From an uncultured Chloroflexota bacterium (GTDB lineage: Bacteria; Chloroflexota; UBA11872; UBA12225), in the NCBI GenBank assembly GCA_902805635.1, contig CADCTC010000231.1:1-33182 (forward strand): a stretch of DNA of 33,182 nucleotides, written 5' to 3'. The position numbers were made by a program, and so were the translations under genes. The notes beneath the pieces are model-generated. The model was not told the DNA's origin, ran no database searches, and saw only the letters and a program-made list of their open reading frames with translations. Of the stretch, positions 1-9,689 are shown piece after piece; the first letter of the stretch is position 1, and the number at the start of each line of letters is the position of its first letter.

Positions 1-1243
1 CCGGGGCGGGAGCGGGTGCGGCGCCCTGGGTGAAGGCGTAGACGCGCGCGTCGCGGGAGCCAACGTACAGCGTGCCGTCCGCACCGATAGCGGGGGAGGC
101 GAACTCGATGGCGCCATTGGTCTTGAACGAGGACTGTTGGCGACCGTCCTGGGTGAGGACATAGATCGAGCTGTCATTGGACCCGACGTAGATCAGGCCG
201 TTCGCGCCTACGGCCGGCGCGCCGGTGATGTTGCTGCCGGTGGCAAACTTCCACTTGAGGTTGCCAGTGGCCGGGTCCACGGCGTAGAGGAAACCATCGT
301 CGGCGCCAGCATAGACGGTGCCGTCGGTGCCGACCGCAGGTGAGGCGCGCAGGCCGCGGCCGGTGTGCTTGACATTCCACTTGACAGTGCCGTCGCTGCG
401 GATAGCGTAGAGGCTGCCGGACTCGGTGCCGACGTAGATGGTGTTGTCAAGCCCGACCGCCGGTGTGGAAAGCACAGCGCCGTCGACCAACAAGTTCCAC
501 CTGTCGCCGCCGCTCGCCAGGCCACCGTAGACACGCTTCTCCGTACTCGCCCAGACCAGCGTCCCGTCCGGCGTCACGGCGGCGCCAGCGCGGATGGAGC
601 CCTCGGCGCGGCGCACGCCCCTGAACTCGCCGTCGTCTAGCTCGTACACCAGCCCGAACGCGGTGGGCACGAGCAGGCGGCTGTAGTTGGCAGCCGCGGT
701 GATGGGGGCGGTGATGGCTTGCTTCTCACCGGAGCCGTATTCGGCATTGCGCGTGTCGAAGCGCCACTTCTCTACGCCATCGGTGTCCACGCCGATGACG
801 TACCCGTCGTCGGTGCCGAAGACGATCCGGTTCTTGGTGGTGAGCACTGGATGCGTGTACCGGCCCTCCACGCCGCTGGCGCCGAAGGTCCATTTGCGCG
901 TACCGTCCGGCCGCAAGGCGATCAGCCGGGATGTATCGGTGACGACGTAGATGACGCCATCGTCGCCGACGATAGGGCCGCCCGTAACCGGGGTATCCAC
1001 CCCAATGTCCCACTTCTTGGCCAGCGTGGAGGGGCCATTGACGGCCCCCTGGCTGTTCTTGGCGCCGTTGCGCTTGAACTGCGGCCAAGGTGCATTCTCC
1101 TTGGGCCCGTCCGCCAGCGCCAGACCGCTGCCGGCCACGCTGGATACCACCAGGGTGAGCGCCAGCAGCGCCGATCCAATTGTGCGCGACCGGATGGACC
1201 GGCCGCCGCGCGGTTGCCGCAGCTGTTGTTCCTTCATATACAT
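1..1243 (-). CDS. Secreted PQQ-like beta-propeller repeat protein (3' end outside window)
   Basis: About 414 codons are visible, and the frame is still open at the left edge. The start is ATG at 1243 or 1237 (MYMKEQQ); neither has a clear ribosome binding site. A basic stretch (RSIRSRT) and a hydrophobic stretch (GSALLALTLVVSSVAGSG) ending near ALA form a Sec-type signal peptide. The mature protein opens with WPQFKRNGAKNSQG, typical of PQQ-binding-like (BamB/YncE-type) propellers. Blade motifs then recur about every 40 residues: GVIYVVTDTSRLIAL, GYVIGVDTDG, NTIYVGTESGSLYAI, GFLYAVDPATGNLKWKF, LIYVGSNDSSIYVL, TLYVGSRDARVYAF. The visible end is Pro/Ala rich and may lead to a linker or another domain. 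It is probably extracytoplasmic and structural or binding. Bound PQQ is not implied, and no catalytic residues can be assigned. Confidence 0.9.
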   Translation of the reverse strand, partial: MYMKEQQLRQPRGGRSIRSRTIGSALLALTLVVSSVAGSGLALADGPKENAPWPQFKRNGAKNSQGAVNGPSTLAKKWDIGVDTPVTGGPIVGDDGVIYVVTDTSRLIALRPDGTRKWTFGASGVEGRYTHPVLTTKNRIVFGTDDGYVIGVDTDGVEKWRFDTRNAEYGSGEKQAITAPITAAANYSRLLVPTAFGLVYELDDGEFRGVRRAEGSIRAGAAVTPDGTLVWASTEKRVYGGLASGGDRWNLLVDGAVLSTPAVGLDNTIYVGTESGSLYAIRSDGTVKWNVKHTGRGLRASPAVGTDGTVYAGADDGFLYAVDPATGNLKWKFATGSNITGAPAVGANGLIYVGSNDSSIYVLTQDGRQQSSFKTNGAIEFASPAIGADGTLYVGSRDARVYAFTQGAAPAPAP

Positions 1244-1340
1244 GTGCGTCTCGCTCTCGCTCCGTCTCGTTCCGCTCAGCCCGCCGGGGCCGCAGCGTTC
1301 GTATCTGCGGCAGGCACGCCGCCTGCCCGTCCACCGGTGA

Positions 1341-1550
1341 AACGGCGCGAGCCCAACCAAAGGCGCGCACACATGCGCGGCGCACAGCGCAACCGGGGCG
1401 CAGAGCCGGCAAGACCTGCACAAGAGACCGACGGCACACTTCAAGGACATCGCCGGGCACGACGTGGAAGTGGTCAACCCCACTGGCAACTACATGGAAA
1501 CGAACTCTGACCAGGTCCTGGAGCGTGGCCGGCGCGACATGAAGAGTTAG
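1341..1550 (+). pseudogene. Possible remnant of a plus-strand gene (C-terminal fragment)
   Basis: This open stretch on the plus strand runs from just after a TGA at 1338 to a TAG at 1548. Its last 35 codons read like real protein (KDIAGHDVEVVNPTGNY, then METNSDQVLERGRRDMKS), with mixed acidic, Asn and Val residues unlike shadow frames in this GC-rich DNA. There is no in-frame ATG or GTG start near the front; the first in-frame ATG is at 1494. I do not recognise the family. It may be the decayed 3' end of a gene, and the rest of the 1244-1583 gap shows nothing else. Confidence 0.25.
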
Positions 1551-1583
1551 CGGACTGACCTAGGAGCCAGAGGCAGCCTACCG

Positions 1584-1829
1584 CTACCCCTGTTCATCAC
1601 CGCTCACCGCGACGCTCTTGAGCAGTGCCTCGCGCGCAGCGCTGTGGCGGAGGGCGCGACCCCAGATGCCGGCGTCGAGCCAACCCAGGTGGCTCAGTTG
1701 GGCGTGGTCCTGGACGGCGAGCTGCGACGCGAGGCGCTCGACGGCGTTTTCGGGACGCCGCGCGAACCGCAGGAGCCGCAGCGGCCACGCCGCCCACGCG
1801 AGCGACGGGGATGAAAGATGCCACGCCAT
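1584..1829 (-). CDS. Small uncharacterised protein at the end of the cys operon
   Basis: This is an 81-codon ORF starting at ATG 1829, preceded by a good Shine-Dalgarno (AAGGAG, about 5 bases away). That site lies over a GTG that would add five residues, so the ATG is the better start. The protein begins MAWHLSSPSLAWAAWPLRLL, a mildly hydrophobic N-terminus, followed by an Ala/Leu/Arg-rich helical-looking body ending in SGDEQG. No known domain is recognised. It lies 41 bp after the preceding minus-strand gene, so it could be the last gene of the sulfate assimilation operon. The spacing and ribosome binding site favour a real gene; its small size keeps this uncertain. Confidence 0.45.
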   Translation of the reverse strand: MAWHLSSPSLAWAAWPLRLLRFARRPENAVERLASQLAVQDHAQLSHLGWLDAGIWGRALRHSAAREALLKSVAVSGDEQG

Positions 1830-1870
1830 GCCAGTCTCCTTCACGGTGTCTCTGGAGTCTCTACGCTTGC

Positions 1871-2326
1871 TCAGTCGCCCAGCGCCACGCTCTCCACTCC
1901 GGCGCCGTCAGGGCTGAAGCCCACGGTGAGCGTGCACGTGTCGGTGGCGATCTGGAGCAGGTGCACGCCGGGCACGCGCGTGATGACGCGCAGCGATTCG
2001 ATGGTCTGCCCGGCAAGCTGCCCCAGCGCGCGGTTGAGGTCCGCGGTCTGCTGGGCCCGCGCCTGGCCGGCCGGCGTCTTGTCGAACAGGCGCAGCAGCG
2101 CCTGCTCGCCGGGAGCACGGTGCAGCTTGCGGATGCGACCGGTCTGCAGCCCCACCTCCAGCAGGTCGCCAATGGGCCCCAGCGTCTCGTCGGGCAGCAC
2201 GCCCTCGTCCACCGCCTCGGACAGCGCCGCGTAGCGCGGCCGCGCGGCCTCGGTCAGCAGCGGCAGGAACGCGCTCACCTCAAACTGGAGCAGCTCTTGT
2301 TCGTCGGGCTTGAGCTCTACGGGCAT
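1871..2326 (-). CDS. Conserved-looking hypothetical protein, co-operonic with cysH
   Basis: This 151-residue protein starts at ATG 2326, only two bases after the cysH stop codon, so translation is almost certainly coupled. It is acidic and probably soluble: no signal peptide or membrane segment. The first half is helical-looking (DEQELLQFEVSAFLPLL, RPRYAALSEAVDEG). The C-terminal part alternates hydrophobic residues (SLRVITRVPGVHLLQIATD, TCTLTVGFSPDGAGV) and looks like a beta sheet. I recognise no named family. Its tight position suggests an accessory role in sulfate or sulfite reduction or its control, which is inference only. It has one cysteine and no CxxC, so a metal-cluster role is not supported. 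Confidence 0.75.
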   Translation of the reverse strand: MPVELKPDEQELLQFEVSAFLPLLTEAARPRYAALSEAVDEGVLPDETLGPIGDLLEVGLQTGRIRKLHRAPGEQALLRLFDKTPAGQARAQQTADLNRALGQLAGQTIESLRVITRVPGVHLLQIATDTCTLTVGFSPDGAGVESVALGD

Positions 2327-2328
2327 GC

Positions 2329-3153
2329 TCAGTTCCCCTTGTGCGCTTCGCCGAGGATGGCTTCTACCTCGTGCTCGAAGCCGCCGGTCTCAATCGAGCA
2401 GTGCATGCCGCACTCCTTGGGGGCGTTGACCTCCCACCACCAGCGGCCGCTGCGCGGGTCGGCGCCGGCCGCGATGGGGCGGGTGCACGGCGCGCAGGAG
2501 ACGGTGCCGTAGCCCTTGGCGTACAGCGGATGGACCGGCACGTCGTGCTCGCACAGGTAGTTCTGCACCTCTTCTTCGGTCCAGTCGGCCAGCGGGTTGA
2601 CCTTCATCAGGCCGCCGTGGTCGTGGTCGATCTCCACCTTGCGAATGTTGGAGCGGCTGGCCCACTGGTCACGCCGCAGCCCGGTCACCCAGGCGTCCAG
2701 ATCCCCCAGCGCGCGCTGCAGCGGGCGCACCTTCCGGATGTCGCAGCACGCCAGACGCAGCGGCACCGCCTTGTAGAAGAGGTTCACTCCCTGGCGGCGC
2801 ACCATCGCCTCCACCTCGCGCGTGTCGGGCAGGTAGACCTCGATCTCCAGGCCATAGTGGTCGCGCACCTGGTCGATGAACTCGTACGTCTCCTGCGGCA
2901 GCCTGCCCGTGTCGATGGTGAAGACGCGGACCTTGGGATCGATCTTCCAGGCCATGTCCAGGATGGCCATGCCGTCCGCCTGGAAGCTGGTGCAGATGGA
3001 GAGCCGGCTGCCGAACGTCTCAATTGCCCACTCCAGTACTTCGTGGGGCTCCTTATCGTCCAGCTCGATGCCCAGCTGGCCGGCCTCGAAGTCGTCGAAG
3101 ACGACGCGCGCCTGCTGGAGCGTGTGCGGGGAAGGCGGTTCGGCAATGACCAT
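2329..3153 (-). CDS. cysH: Adenylyl-sulfate/PAPS reductase, 4Fe-4S type (CysH)
   Basis: A 274-residue cytoplasmic enzyme reducing activated sulfate (APS and/or PAPS) to sulfite with thioredoxin or glutaredoxin electrons. The ATP-PP-loop-like nucleotide motif is at about 55-66 (TSFQADGMAILD), and TGLRRDQWASRS at 157-167 binds the substrate phosphosulfate. The four cluster cysteines of the APS reductase class are present: CC at 136-137 and CxxC at 220-223. The catalytic ECGMHC is at 247-252. These cysteines are absent from enterobacterial PAPS reductases, so APS is the expected substrate. Some Fe-S CysH proteins, such as that of Bacillus subtilis, accept both, and the upstream APS kinase domain leaves that open. 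ATG 3153 has AAGGAA six bases upstream. It lies downstream of sir and upstream of the 151-residue gene. Confidence 0.93.
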   Translation of the reverse strand: MVIAEPPSPHTLQQARVVFDDFEAGQLGIELDDKEPHEVLEWAIETFGSRLSICTSFQADGMAILDMAWKIDPKVRVFTIDTGRLPQETYEFIDQVRDHYGLEIEVYLPDTREVEAMVRRQGVNLFYKAVPLRLACCDIRKVRPLQRALGDLDAWVTGLRRDQWASRSNIRKVEIDHDHGGLMKVNPLADWTEEEVQNYLCEHDVPVHPLYAKGYGTVSCAPCTRPIAAGADPRSGRWWWEVNAPKECGMHCSIETGGFEHEVEAILGEAHKGN

Positions 3154-3211
3154 GTCTGGTTCCTTGGTAGGGTGGCGAAGTGGCGGTGGCGTTGAAGGGT
3201 CTGAGCGATCG

Positions 3212-4885
3212 CTACGCGGTCAGCTCTGGCACCAGCTCGCGTGGGGCGTGCTCGGGACCGGCGCCGGAGAAGCGGAACAGCTCCACGTCTGTGTGTCGGT
3301 CGCAGAAGTCCTTGAAGTCGGTATCCGAGTGGCCGTTAGTCCGCTCAGAGAGGTACGCGCGATAGAGGTTCTCCACGTGGACTTGCAGGCGCTCGGTGGG
3401 CACGCGCCGGATGAGCGGCGTGCCGATGGTGGCGCGCGCGCCGATGCCGCCGCGCAGGTAGATGTCGAAGGCTTGCTGCTTGGCGCCATTGGCGCCCCGC
3501 TCGCGCGCGGTGGTGCCCTGCACGCCGATGTCGCCCAGCCAGTGCTGCCCGCATGAGTGCGGGCAGCCGTCCAGCTGCAGGCGCAGCCCCTCGACATCCC
3601 TGCCGAACACCGTTTCCAGGTGCTCCACCAGCGACTTGAGGCGGTGCTTGGTCTCGGTCACCGCGTAGTTGCAGTACGGCTCGCCGGTGCAGCCGATGGA
3701 CGAGCCGCGCAAGCGGTTGACGTCCAGCGGGTAACCGATCTCGCCGATGCGCGCGATCACCTCGTCCACGCGCGCGTCGGGCACGCCGCTGACGATGAAG
3801 TTCTGCTGGCGCGTGATGCGGAACTGTCCGCCGATCTCTTCCACCAGATCCGCCACGGCGTGCATCTGCGCCGCGTTCATCCAGCCGTACGAGGCCGGAA
3901 ACCCGATGTAGGAGAGACCCTCCTGGCGCTGGGCGTGCACGCCCAGGTGGTCGGCGTAGCCGGTGGCGGCCGGCGCGGGCACGCGCGGCAGGCTCTTGCC
4001 AAGCTGCTCCTCGATCAGGGCGCGCAGGCGCTCCTGACCGTAATCGTCCACCATGAACTTGAACCGTGCTTTGACGCGCGACAGGCGGTAGCGCGGGTCG
4101 CTCTTCCACAGGTCCAGGATGGCGCGCAGCAGCGGCATCGCCTCGCCACGCGGCACGAACACCTCCAGGTCACGCGCGATACGCGGCGCGGTGGAGAGTC
4201 CGCCGCCGATGCGCACGGCGAATCCTTCCTGTCCTTCATGGCGCATCCCGATGAGGGCGATGCAGTGCATCTCCGGCAGGTTGCACTGCGCCAGGCAGCA
4301 CGCGACGGTGATCTTGTGCTTACGCGGCAGGTCGCTGTACTCGCGGTTGCCGTAGAAGAAGGTGGCCGCCTCGCGCAGCGTGGTGGACGCGTCGAACAGC
4401 TCTTCGCCGTCGATGCCGGCCACCGGGCACGAGGTGATGTTGCGCACGGTATCGCCGCAGCCGCCGGCGGTGGAGAGGCCCACCGCTTCCAGCGTGCTGA
4501 ACACGTCCGGCAGGTGCGCTAGCGTCAGGTGGTGCAGCTGGATGTTCTGGCGGGTGGTCAGCTCGCCGTAGCCCTGGCCGTGGCGCTCCGCCAGGTCGCC
4601 GATGGCGCGCAGCTGCGCCGGCTCCAGCACGCCGCCGGCGATCTTGACGCGCAGCATGAACGTGCCGATCTTCGGCTTGTCATGGTAGAGCCCCCACCAC
4701 TGCAGGCGCACCACGTCGTCTTCGGAGATGCCCTCGTACCCCTCCTGGATCAGGCGGGGGAGGTCATCGCGGATCTCCAGCGGGAACTTCTCGGCCTTGA
4801 GCCGCTCCATGAAGTTCCGCTTGAGGATCAGCTCGCGCGATGGCGGGTCTTTGAGGGGTGGCAGGGGAGTATCTATGGCAGTCAT
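3212..4885 (-). CDS. sir: Ferredoxin-dependent sulfite (nitrite/sulfite) reductase
   Basis: A 557-residue siroheme/4Fe-4S hemoprotein that reduces sulfite to sulfide with six electrons. It has the two-fold nitrite/sulfite reductase architecture: a ferredoxin-like half near residues 60-135 (FMLRVKIAGGVL, ELTTRQNIQLHHL), then the first siroheme domain (GGCGDTVRNITSCPVAG, 141-157). The second ferredoxin-like half holds QFRITRQQNFIVSGV. The cluster and siroheme cysteines are C399-x5-C405 (CTGEPYC) and C441-x3-C445 (CPHSC). Sequence alone cannot firmly separate nitrite from sulfite reductases of this class. The position between the APS kinase/ATP sulfurylase fusion and cysH makes sulfite the likely substrate. 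No flavoprotein subunit (CysJ) is nearby, which fits ferredoxin as donor. The start is ATG 4885 with a weak GGAA site. Confidence 0.93.
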   Translation of the reverse strand: MTAIDTPLPPLKDPPSRELILKRNFMERLKAEKFPLEIRDDLPRLIQEGYEGISEDDVVRLQWWGLYHDKPKIGTFMLRVKIAGGVLEPAQLRAIGDLAERHGQGYGELTTRQNIQLHHLTLAHLPDVFSTLEAVGLSTAGGCGDTVRNITSCPVAGIDGEELFDASTTLREAATFFYGNREYSDLPRKHKITVACCLAQCNLPEMHCIALIGMRHEGQEGFAVRIGGGLSTAPRIARDLEVFVPRGEAMPLLRAILDLWKSDPRYRLSRVKARFKFMVDDYGQERLRALIEEQLGKSLPRVPAPAATGYADHLGVHAQRQEGLSYIGFPASYGWMNAAQMHAVADLVEEIGGQFRITRQQNFIVSGVPDARVDEVIARIGEIGYPLDVNRLRGSSIGCTGEPYCNYAVTETKHRLKSLVEHLETVFGRDVEGLRLQLDGCPHSCGQHWLGDIGVQGTTARERGANGAKQQAFDIYLRGGIGARATIGTPLIRRVPTERLQVHVENLYRAYLSERTNGHSDTDFKDFCDRHTDVELFRFSGAGPEHAPRELVPELTA

Positions 4886-4920
4886 TGATGGGGTTCCGTT
4901 CGTAGCGACAATGTCTCACC

Positions 4921-5016
4921 GTCATCCCGAGCCTGCGAGGGACCCGGCGGCACGCGTTCGCCGGCGGCCTCCGCTCTGGGTGTGCGGCTCGGGTCTCTCA
5001 CTGCGCTCGGGATGAC
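4921..5016. repeat. Intergenic palindromic repeat, GTCATCCCGAGC family
   Basis: The gap between the sulfite reductase and the APS kinase fusion holds an inverted repeat. The left arm starts GTCATCCCGAGC at 4921 and the right arm ends GCTCGGGATGAC at 5016. The next bases of the arms (GAGGGACCC and GGGTCTCTCA) also pair imperfectly. The inner loop is GC-rich and may form a second stem. The element has no ORF of its own, and its design matches MITE/REP-like elements scattered in many environmental genomes. Because it lies within the cys operon, the transcript can form a long hairpin between the two genes, which could affect mRNA stability or the relative amounts of the two enzymes. Confidence 0.8.
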
Positions 5017-5028
5017 AGTCGGAGCGTC

Positions 5029-6885
<1,857 letters not shown>

Positions 6886-7167
6886 TCTTTCCCGGCATCA
6901 TCGTACGCGACCAGTCGCCTAGATGACCGCAGTAGCGCTGGTTGTGGCGACCTCTCGGCAGTAGCGTTGCTACTGATTGAGGCGGAACTTGGTCGACCTC
7001 CCTGGGGAAAACCCATTCGCAGAAGCAGAACTTATGTCGACCACGCCTTGCAGCAGAAACACGTCTGCCGTCTCCCGTCTGAGCCGTGGACGGCGCCACC
7101 GGCAGCGCGTACACTGATGGGACATACAATAGTTGAGTTCGTTGCTCGCCTTAGTAGGGATAGCCTT
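6886..7167. promoter_or_regulatory. Divergent regulatory region between the cys operon and the LysR gene
   Basis: This 282 bp non-coding gap separates two divergently read units, the usual arrangement for a LysR-type regulator and its target. It contains a perfect inverted repeat, CAGTAGC-GTT-GCTACTG, at 6959-6975. A partial direct copy (GCAGTAGCG) lies at 6929-6937. A possible -10 box for the regulator gene, TACAAT, is at 7125-7130, without a good -35. The inverted repeat is a candidate binding site for the LysR protein or another regulator of sulfate assimilation. The motif is seen directly; its function is inferred. Confidence 0.5.
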
Positions 7168-8241
7168 GTGTCGATGACGTTGCAGCAGCTCCGGTTATTG
7201 GCGGCGGTGGTAGAACACCGCAGCTACACGCGCGGCGCGCGCGCCGTCTTCATGACCCAGTCGGCAGCCAGCCAGCACATCCGCGCGCTGGAGGGGGCAC
7301 TGGGCACGCAGCTGGTGACGCGCGTGGGAGGCGAGGTGGCGCCCACGCGCGCCGGGGAGGCGCTGCTGGGCTACGCGCGCTCTATCCTGCGCCTGGCTGA
7401 CGATGCAGAGCGCTTTGTCGGCGCGCTGCGCGACGGCGCGGCCGGGCGGCTGGTGCTGGGCGCCAGCGGCAGCGCAGTCTACCTGGTGCCCGGCCTAGTG
7501 GCCGGCTTCCGCGCCGCGCACCCCGGAATCGAGGTGAGCCTGGAGGTACGCCCGCGCGGCGCGCTGGGCGCCGCCGTCGCATCGGGCGTGGTGGACGTGG
7601 CCATCACGGGCGGCCCCGTGCACGAGCTGGACCTGCCCGACCTTGCCACGCTGGAGGCGCGCCCGCTCTGCCCGGATAGGCTGGTGCTGGCGGTGTCCAA
7701 CGCCTCCCCGTTGCTGCCCGCGGCGGCGCTCGGCCCGTGTCCCCTGGCGCGGCTGGCCGGAGAACAGATCGTGGCGGTGGCCGAGCCATCGCCGGCGTGG
7801 CGGCTGGTGGAGCATTGGGCCGCCGCGCACGGGACGCAGCTGCGCCCCGCCATGCGCCTGGATAGCGTGGACGCCGCGAAGAAGGCGGTGGAAGCGGGCA
7901 TGGGCGTGGCGTTCCTCTCCGCCTGGGTAGTGGAGCGCGAGGTGACGCTGGGCACGCTGCGCGTGGTGCCACTGGACCCTCCCGGCCCAACTCGGCGCTA
8001 CGAGCTGCTCTCACGCCGCCCGCAGCAAGACACCCGCGCCGCCTCGTCCGGGGCCTTGGAGGCATTCCTGCGCTTCGCGCCGGACTTCCTGGCCCGGCAC
8101 GTGCCCGCAGTCGTTCTGCCGGCCGGCCCAGGCGGGCTGGGACATCTGGCGGAGGTCAGCCGGCGCGGACGCCCGGCGGACCAGGCACAGGCAGGTCTGT
8201 TCCCGGCGCCGGTGCACGGCGTGCAGGCGGCGGTGGCGTGA
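7168..8241 (+). CDS. LysR-family transcriptional regulator
   Basis: A typical LysR protein. The N-terminal winged HTH is at about residues 3-62 (LQQLRLLAAVVEHRSYTRGA, QSAASQHIRALEGALG, PTRAGEALLGYAR). The effector domain follows from about residue 92 (GRLVLGASGSAVYLVPGLV, DVAITGGPV, AGMGVAFLSAWVVERE), as in the CbbR/CysL-like group. I chose GTG 7168 because AGGGA lies seven bases upstream; ATG 7174 is only two codons later. The C-terminus carries an unusual 45-residue Gly/Pro/Ala tail after the normal end of the domain. It diverges from the sulfate assimilation operon, making it a plausible regulator of it (compare CysB/CysL). Its stop overlaps the next gene's start, so it may also be tied to substrate uptake. 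Confidence 0.92.
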   Translation: MSMTLQQLRLLAAVVEHRSYTRGARAVFMTQSAASQHIRALEGALGTQLVTRVGGEVAPTRAGEALLGYARSILRLADDAERFVGALRDGAAGRLVLGASGSAVYLVPGLVAGFRAAHPGIEVSLEVRPRGALGAAVASGVVDVAITGGPVHELDLPDLATLEARPLCPDRLVLAVSNASPLLPAAALGPCPLARLAGEQIVAVAEPSPAWRLVEHWAAAHGTQLRPAMRLDSVDAAKKAVEAGMGVAFLSAWVVEREVTLGTLRVVPLDPPGPTRRYELLSRRPQQDTRAASSGALEAFLRFAPDFLARHVPAVVLPAGPGGLGHLAEVSRRGRPADQAQAGLFPAPVHGVQAAVA

Positions 8242-9650
8242 GGGAGCAGTTCCTTTCCCGCCGCCGGCTCCTGGCGGCCGGCGCGGCACTGACGACAACC
8301 ATAAGCGCGTGCGCCGCGCCATCTGGGGGCACCGGGGGACCGGAGCTGGCAGGGCGGCGGGCGGAGCCGGTAAGCCTGACGTACTGGAAGTCGCTCTCCG
8401 GGCCGCGCCACGAGGCACAGGCGCGTCTGGTGGAAGCGTTCAATGCACAGCGCGGCGACGTGCGCGTCAGCATGGAGCACGTGGGCGAATACGGCCCGGC
8501 GGCGGACAAGCTGCGCCTGGCGCTCGCCGGAGGCACGCCGCCGGACGTGATGCTGCTGGGCGCCAACACCGAGATGCCGTACTTTGCCCGCCTCGGCGTG
8601 CTCCAGGAGCTGGACGGCTTCGCGCGCGGTGCCGGCGGCGCGCGTGGCGACGCTCTCGACGGCCTGTATCCCGGCTTCGTGCGTGATAGCCGCTTTGCGT
8701 GCACGGGCACCTCAAGTGGCGCGGGTAGCGCGGCCGGCACAGGCGACGCATGTCCGCATCCCGACGGCGCGCTCCACCAGCTGCCGTTCGCGCGCAGCAC
8801 GCCCCTGCTGTACGCCAACCTGGACCTGCTGCGCTCGGCGGGGCTGCCCGAGACGCTGCCGGCCACCTGGCCCGACTTCCTGGAGACGGCGCAGCACCTC
8901 CTGCACCACACCCGCCGCTCAGGTGCTGAGGACTCAGCACTCAGCACTGTGCACTCGGCACTTGCCTACGGCGCCGGCAACAGCTGGTGGGAGTTCCAGT
9001 CGGCACTGTGGGCGTTTGGCGGCGCGTTCTCGGATGCGCGCCGGGTGGCGCGGATCGGCGAGCCGGCGTCAGTGCGAGCGGTGCAGTTCCTGGCCGACCT
9101 GGTGCACCGCCACCGCGTGGCGCTGGCCACCAAGAACGCGCCGGCCGAGTTCCTGCGCGGGAACATTGCCTTCCTGACCACGTCCACCGCCAACCTGACG
9201 CAGCTGGTGGACGGCGCGTCGTTCCGCGTGGGCGTGGCGCCGCCGCCCGGCATGTCCGGACGTGAGGCCGCTGTGCCGGGCGGCGGCGCGGGGCTCTCGA
9301 TCCTGCGTCCCGTCGCACGCCGTGCCAGGGAGAAGGCCTGGGAGCTGCTGACCTTTATGACCAGCACCGAAAGCACCGCCTTCTTTGCCCAGGCCACCGG
9401 GTATACCCCCGTGCGACCGGCGGCGATGGAGAGTCCCGCCCTGAGCGGCTTCCTGGAGCGCTACCCCGCGGCACGCGTTGCGCTGGCGCAGCAAGACCGC
9501 GTGCGCACCGCCGACGCCGTGCTGGCCGCACCGGGAGTGAACACGCTGATCCAGGACGCCTTGCAGGCGGTGCTGTTCGAGGGCGCTGCCGTGCCTGCCA
9601 CGTGTGATGCCCTGGCTACCGCGCTCAAACGCGCTGCCGAACAAAGCTAA
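8238..9650 (+). CDS. Extracellular solute-binding lipoprotein (family 1, UgpB/MalE-like)
   Basis: A 470-residue ABC-transporter substrate-binding protein. The N-terminus has a twin-arginine-like SRRRLLAAG and a lipobox ISAC with the lipidated Cys at 25. The family 1 fold shows in VSLTYWKSLSGPRHEAQARL (45-64), the GTPPDVMLLG segment (99-108), LYANLDLLRSAGLPETLPAT (191-210), FLRGNIAFLTTSTANL and the LTFMTSTESTAFFAQATGYTP C-terminal motif. The GTG start (8238) overlaps the LysR stop as GTGA. No permease or ATPase gene is adjacent, so it is an orphan binding protein; the ligand is unknown (this family takes sugars, glycerol phosphate and similar). Two segments look inserted compared with relatives: a Gly/Ser/Thr-rich stretch at 155-176, and residues about 228-244, which come from a palindromic DNA repeat. 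Confidence 0.9.
   Translation: MREQFLSRRRLLAAGAALTTTISACAAPSGGTGGPELAGRRAEPVSLTYWKSLSGPRHEAQARLVEAFNAQRGDVRVSMEHVGEYGPAADKLRLALAGGTPPDVMLLGANTEMPYFARLGVLQELDGFARGAGGARGDALDGLYPGFVRDSRFACTGTSSGAGSAAGTGDACPHPDGALHQLPFARSTPLLYANLDLLRSAGLPETLPATWPDFLETAQHLLHHTRRSGAEDSALSTVHSALAYGAGNSWWEFQSALWAFGGAFSDARRVARIGEPASVRAVQFLADLVHRHRVALATKNAPAEFLRGNIAFLTTSTANLTQLVDGASFRVGVAPPPGMSGREAAVPGGGAGLSILRPVARRAREKAWELLTFMTSTESTAFFAQATGYTPVRPAAMESPALSGFLERYPAARVALAQQDRVRTADAVLAAPGVNTLIQDALQAVLFEGAAVPATCDALATALKRAAEQS
8923..8962. repeat. In-frame palindromic/heptamer repeat inside the solute-binding protein gene
   Basis: The sequence begins with a perfect palindrome, GTGCTGAG-GA-CTCAGCAC (8923-8940), and continues as near copies of the heptamer ACTCAGC up to 8962. 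It is read through in frame as GAEDSALSTVHSALA. A related run lies at 25208-25232 in the acyl ligase gene, where it reads ALSTRHSAL. The same DNA motif in two unrelated genes marks it as an inserted element rather than conserved protein sequence. Confidence 0.75.
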
Positions 9651-9689
9651 GCGCGCTGCCCAACTGCGCTGCCCAACGAGAATGAACCG

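Noticed and set aside
719..1510. A 263-codon plus-strand frame over the propeller gene
   Set aside because: The minus frame shows six or more propeller repeats; this frame is its shadow, although its far end overlaps the fragment at 1341-1550 in another phase.
3557..4522. A 321-codon plus-strand frame opposite the sulfite reductase
   Set aside because: Same reason: mirror of a well-supported gene, His/Arg/Ala-rich, no recognisable fold.
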